Of a stretch of DNA of 7,729 bases, positions 6,251 to 7,729 are shown one piece after another. The notes under the pieces were generated by a model. That model was not told the origin of the DNA and ran no database searches. It worked only from the letters and a program-made list of their open reading frames with translations. Position 1 is the first letter of the stretch; the number at the start of each line of letters is the position of its first letter. The DNA comes from CAYMAZ01 sp964428185 (GTDB lineage Bacteria; Bacteroidota; Bacteroidia; Bacteroidales; DTU049): assembly GCA_964428185.1 (NCBI GenBank), contig CAYRXH010000107.1:1-7729 (forward strand), read 5' to 3'. Made by a program: the position numbers and the translations under genes.

Positions 6251-7729
6251 ATGAAGCGATTCATCTTTCTTGCATTCTCCCTCTCCTTCTCCTTCTCCTT
6301 CTCCCTCTCAATCAGTGCACAGGATGTTCTGAAATATGTTAACCCTTTTATTGGAACAGATCTTCACGGACACACATACCCAGGAGCTGTCTATCCCTTT
6401 GGTATGGTTCAACTGAGTCCCGATACCAGAAAAGAAGGATGGGATGGTTGTTCAGGATACCATTATTCTGACAATGTAATCTTTGGGTTCAGTCATACCC
6501 ATCTCAGCGGAACGGGGGTTTCTGATTATGCAGATATTTTAATCAAACCTTTTTCAGGAACTTCACTGCAAAAAAAACAGAACTTCAGTGATGAAAATCT
6601 TTTTGCATCGGGGTTTTCTCATGAAAATGAAACAGCCTCACCTGGTTACTATAGTGTTTTTTTTAAATCAGACAATATTCTTGCAGAGTTAACGGCAACC
6701 CAACGTTGTGGTATTCACCGATATACATTTAAAAATGAGAAAGATTCCCCCATGTTCTTCATTGATCTAACATGGAGAGATGTTGTTCTAGATTCATATA
6801 TTGAACAGACTGAAAAATATGAAATTGTGGGGTACAGACATAGTGCTGCATGGGCACAAAATCAGCGGCTCTTTTTTGTCATTCAGTTTTCTGAACCCAT
6901 TGAAGAATTTGTAATTGTTGAGAACAATCAGATGACAGACAAGCATTCTTTGCGGGGGACGAATATCAAAGCTTTAGTGAAATTTTCCGGAAAAAATAAA
7001 CAGATCACTGTGAAAGTTGGCATTTCGGCCACAGGTGTTGAAGGCGCACGTAAAAATCTTTCTGAAGAAGCCGGCAACCTCAGTTTTGATCAGGCAAGAG
7101 CACTTGCAGAACAGGCATGGCAAAAAGAGCTATCAAAAATCATGGTTGAAGATGAAGATCACAATAAAAAAAACTGTCTTTTACACAGCATTTTATCATT
7201 GTATGATCGTCCCAAACATTTATTCTGATGTGGACGGCAGATATCTGGGGCGTGATTTTCAGATTCATGAGACCACTGATTTTGACTACTACACTGTATT
7301 CTCATTATGGGACACATACAGAGCATACCATCCTCTGATGACGATTATTGACACAAAGCGCACAAGGGATTTTGTCATGACCATGCTGAAACAATATAAA
7401 GACAAAGGACTGCTTCCTGTTTGGGAATTTGCATCCAATGAGACTTGGTGTATGATCGGTTACCATGCTGTTCCTGTTATTGCAGATGCCATTCTGAAAA
7501 ACATCGGAAATATTGACCGTGAACTCGCTCTGCAGGCAATGACGACCAGTGCAAGCCGTGATCATTTCGGATTAAAATACTACAGAATGTATGGATATAT
7601 TCCTGCCGATCTTGAGTCTGAAAGTATTTCAAAAACCCTTGAATATGCTTTTGATGACTGGTGTATCGCCATGGTTGGGAAGCAAACCGGAAATGTTGAC
7701 ATTTACAAATCGTATATCAGGCGAGCTCA
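6251..7729 (+). CDS. Secreted GH92 alpha-mannosidase, frame-split and cut off by the window end
   Basis: Exported exo-alpha-mannosidase of glycoside hydrolase family 92, Ca2+-dependent enzymes that trim mannose from N-glycans or yeast mannan (often alpha-1,2). A signal peptide ends about SISA|QD (after residue 23), with no lipobox cysteine, suggesting a periplasmic enzyme. The N-terminal GH92 domain shows YVNPFIGTDLHGHTYPGA, YPFGMVQLSPDTR, GCSGYHYSD, GFSHTHLSGTGVSDY and PGYYSVF with AELTATQRCGIHRYTF. After HNKK (about 7163) the frame ends at TGA 7226-7228. Ignoring one A of the A8 at 7166-7173 continues the family without a stop to the window edge: TVFYTAFYHCMIVPN, YSDVDGRYLG, DFDYYTVFSLWDTYRAYHP, PVWEFASNETWCMIGYH. 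The catalytic-barrel acidic block includes E392 and E397. The C-terminal catalytic part is beyond the window. It starts 9 nt after the kinase stop, so it is in the same operon. Family call is firm; activity depends on the frame break. Confidence 0.92.
6275..6310 (+). repeat. Six tandem hexanucleotide repeats (YTCTCM) in the GH92 signal peptide
   Basis: Units at 6275, 6281, 6287, 6293, 6299 and 6305 read TTCTCC, CTCTCC, TTCTCC, TTCTCC, TTCTCC and CTCTCA. They are exactly in frame and encode residues 9-20 as six Phe-Ser or Leu-Ser pairs, which form the hydrophobic core of the signal peptide. The coding strand is purely pyrimidine from 6275 to 6309. Confidence 0.9.
7166..7173 (+). other. A8 homopolymer at the GH92 frame break
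   Basis: Eight A residues follow AAT and precede CTG. Seven would keep the GH92 frame (NKKT then VFYTAFYH); eight send translation to TGA at 7226. Two other 8-nt tracts in the same gene, A8 at 6570-6577 (LQKKQ) and T8 at 6657-6664 (SVFFK), are in frame. Confidence 0.85.

Noticed and set aside
7305..7565. Minus-strand ORF near the window end
   Set aside because: It is antisense to the shifted-frame continuation of the GH92 enzyme, which is strongly family-like.

Overview
The window reads as a chromosomal segment from a Bacteroidetes (probably Bacteroidales-like) bacterium. The signs are AT-rich DNA, no strong Shine-Dalgarno sequences, A/T-rich leaders before start codons, two good matches to the Bacteroidetes -7 promoter element TAnnTTTG, and a typical gene repertoire (FHS-family sugar permease, ROK sugar kinase, secreted GH92 mannosidase, short CstA). 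All recognisable genes lie on the + strand. I found no RNA genes, CRISPR arrays, insertion sequences or phage genes.

Layout: (1) 1-158 is an AT-rich leader with no supportable gene. (2) 159-1584 is a CstA-family transporter whose first 38 codons are split from the rest by one extra T in a T8 tract. (3) 1709-2062 is a small probable lipoprotein with an MmpS-like beta-rich body. (4) 2116-2778 is a YggS/PLPBP-type PLP homeostasis protein, followed after 21 nt by (5) 2800-3798, a YrbG-type Ca2+/Na+ antiporter. (6) 3841-5280 is an FHS sugar:H+ symporter, (7) 5291-6241 a ROK glucokinase/hexokinase, and (8) 6251 to the window end a secreted GH92 alpha-mannosidase. The last gene runs off the window and is split by one extra A in an A8 tract.

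Genes 6-8 are tightly spaced (10 and 9 nt gaps) and make a coherent small sugar-use operon. The secreted GH92 enzyme would free mannose from alpha-mannosides, the permease would import hexose across the inner membrane, and the ROK kinase would phosphorylate it. No SusC/SusD pair or regulator is visible, although the locus continues past the window. Genes 4-5 may form a second transcription unit.

The most notable observation is that the only two broken reading frames are both broken at 8-nt A/T homopolymers, both by one base more than the conserved frame needs, while five other in-gene tracts of 8 or 9 bases are in frame. Sequencing error, slippage mutation or phase variation, and transcriptional slippage all fit; the window alone cannot decide. 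The GH92 signal peptide is also built from six tandem in-frame hexanucleotide repeats. I see no convincing sign of a wholly new system; the region is otherwise ordinary metabolism and transport.
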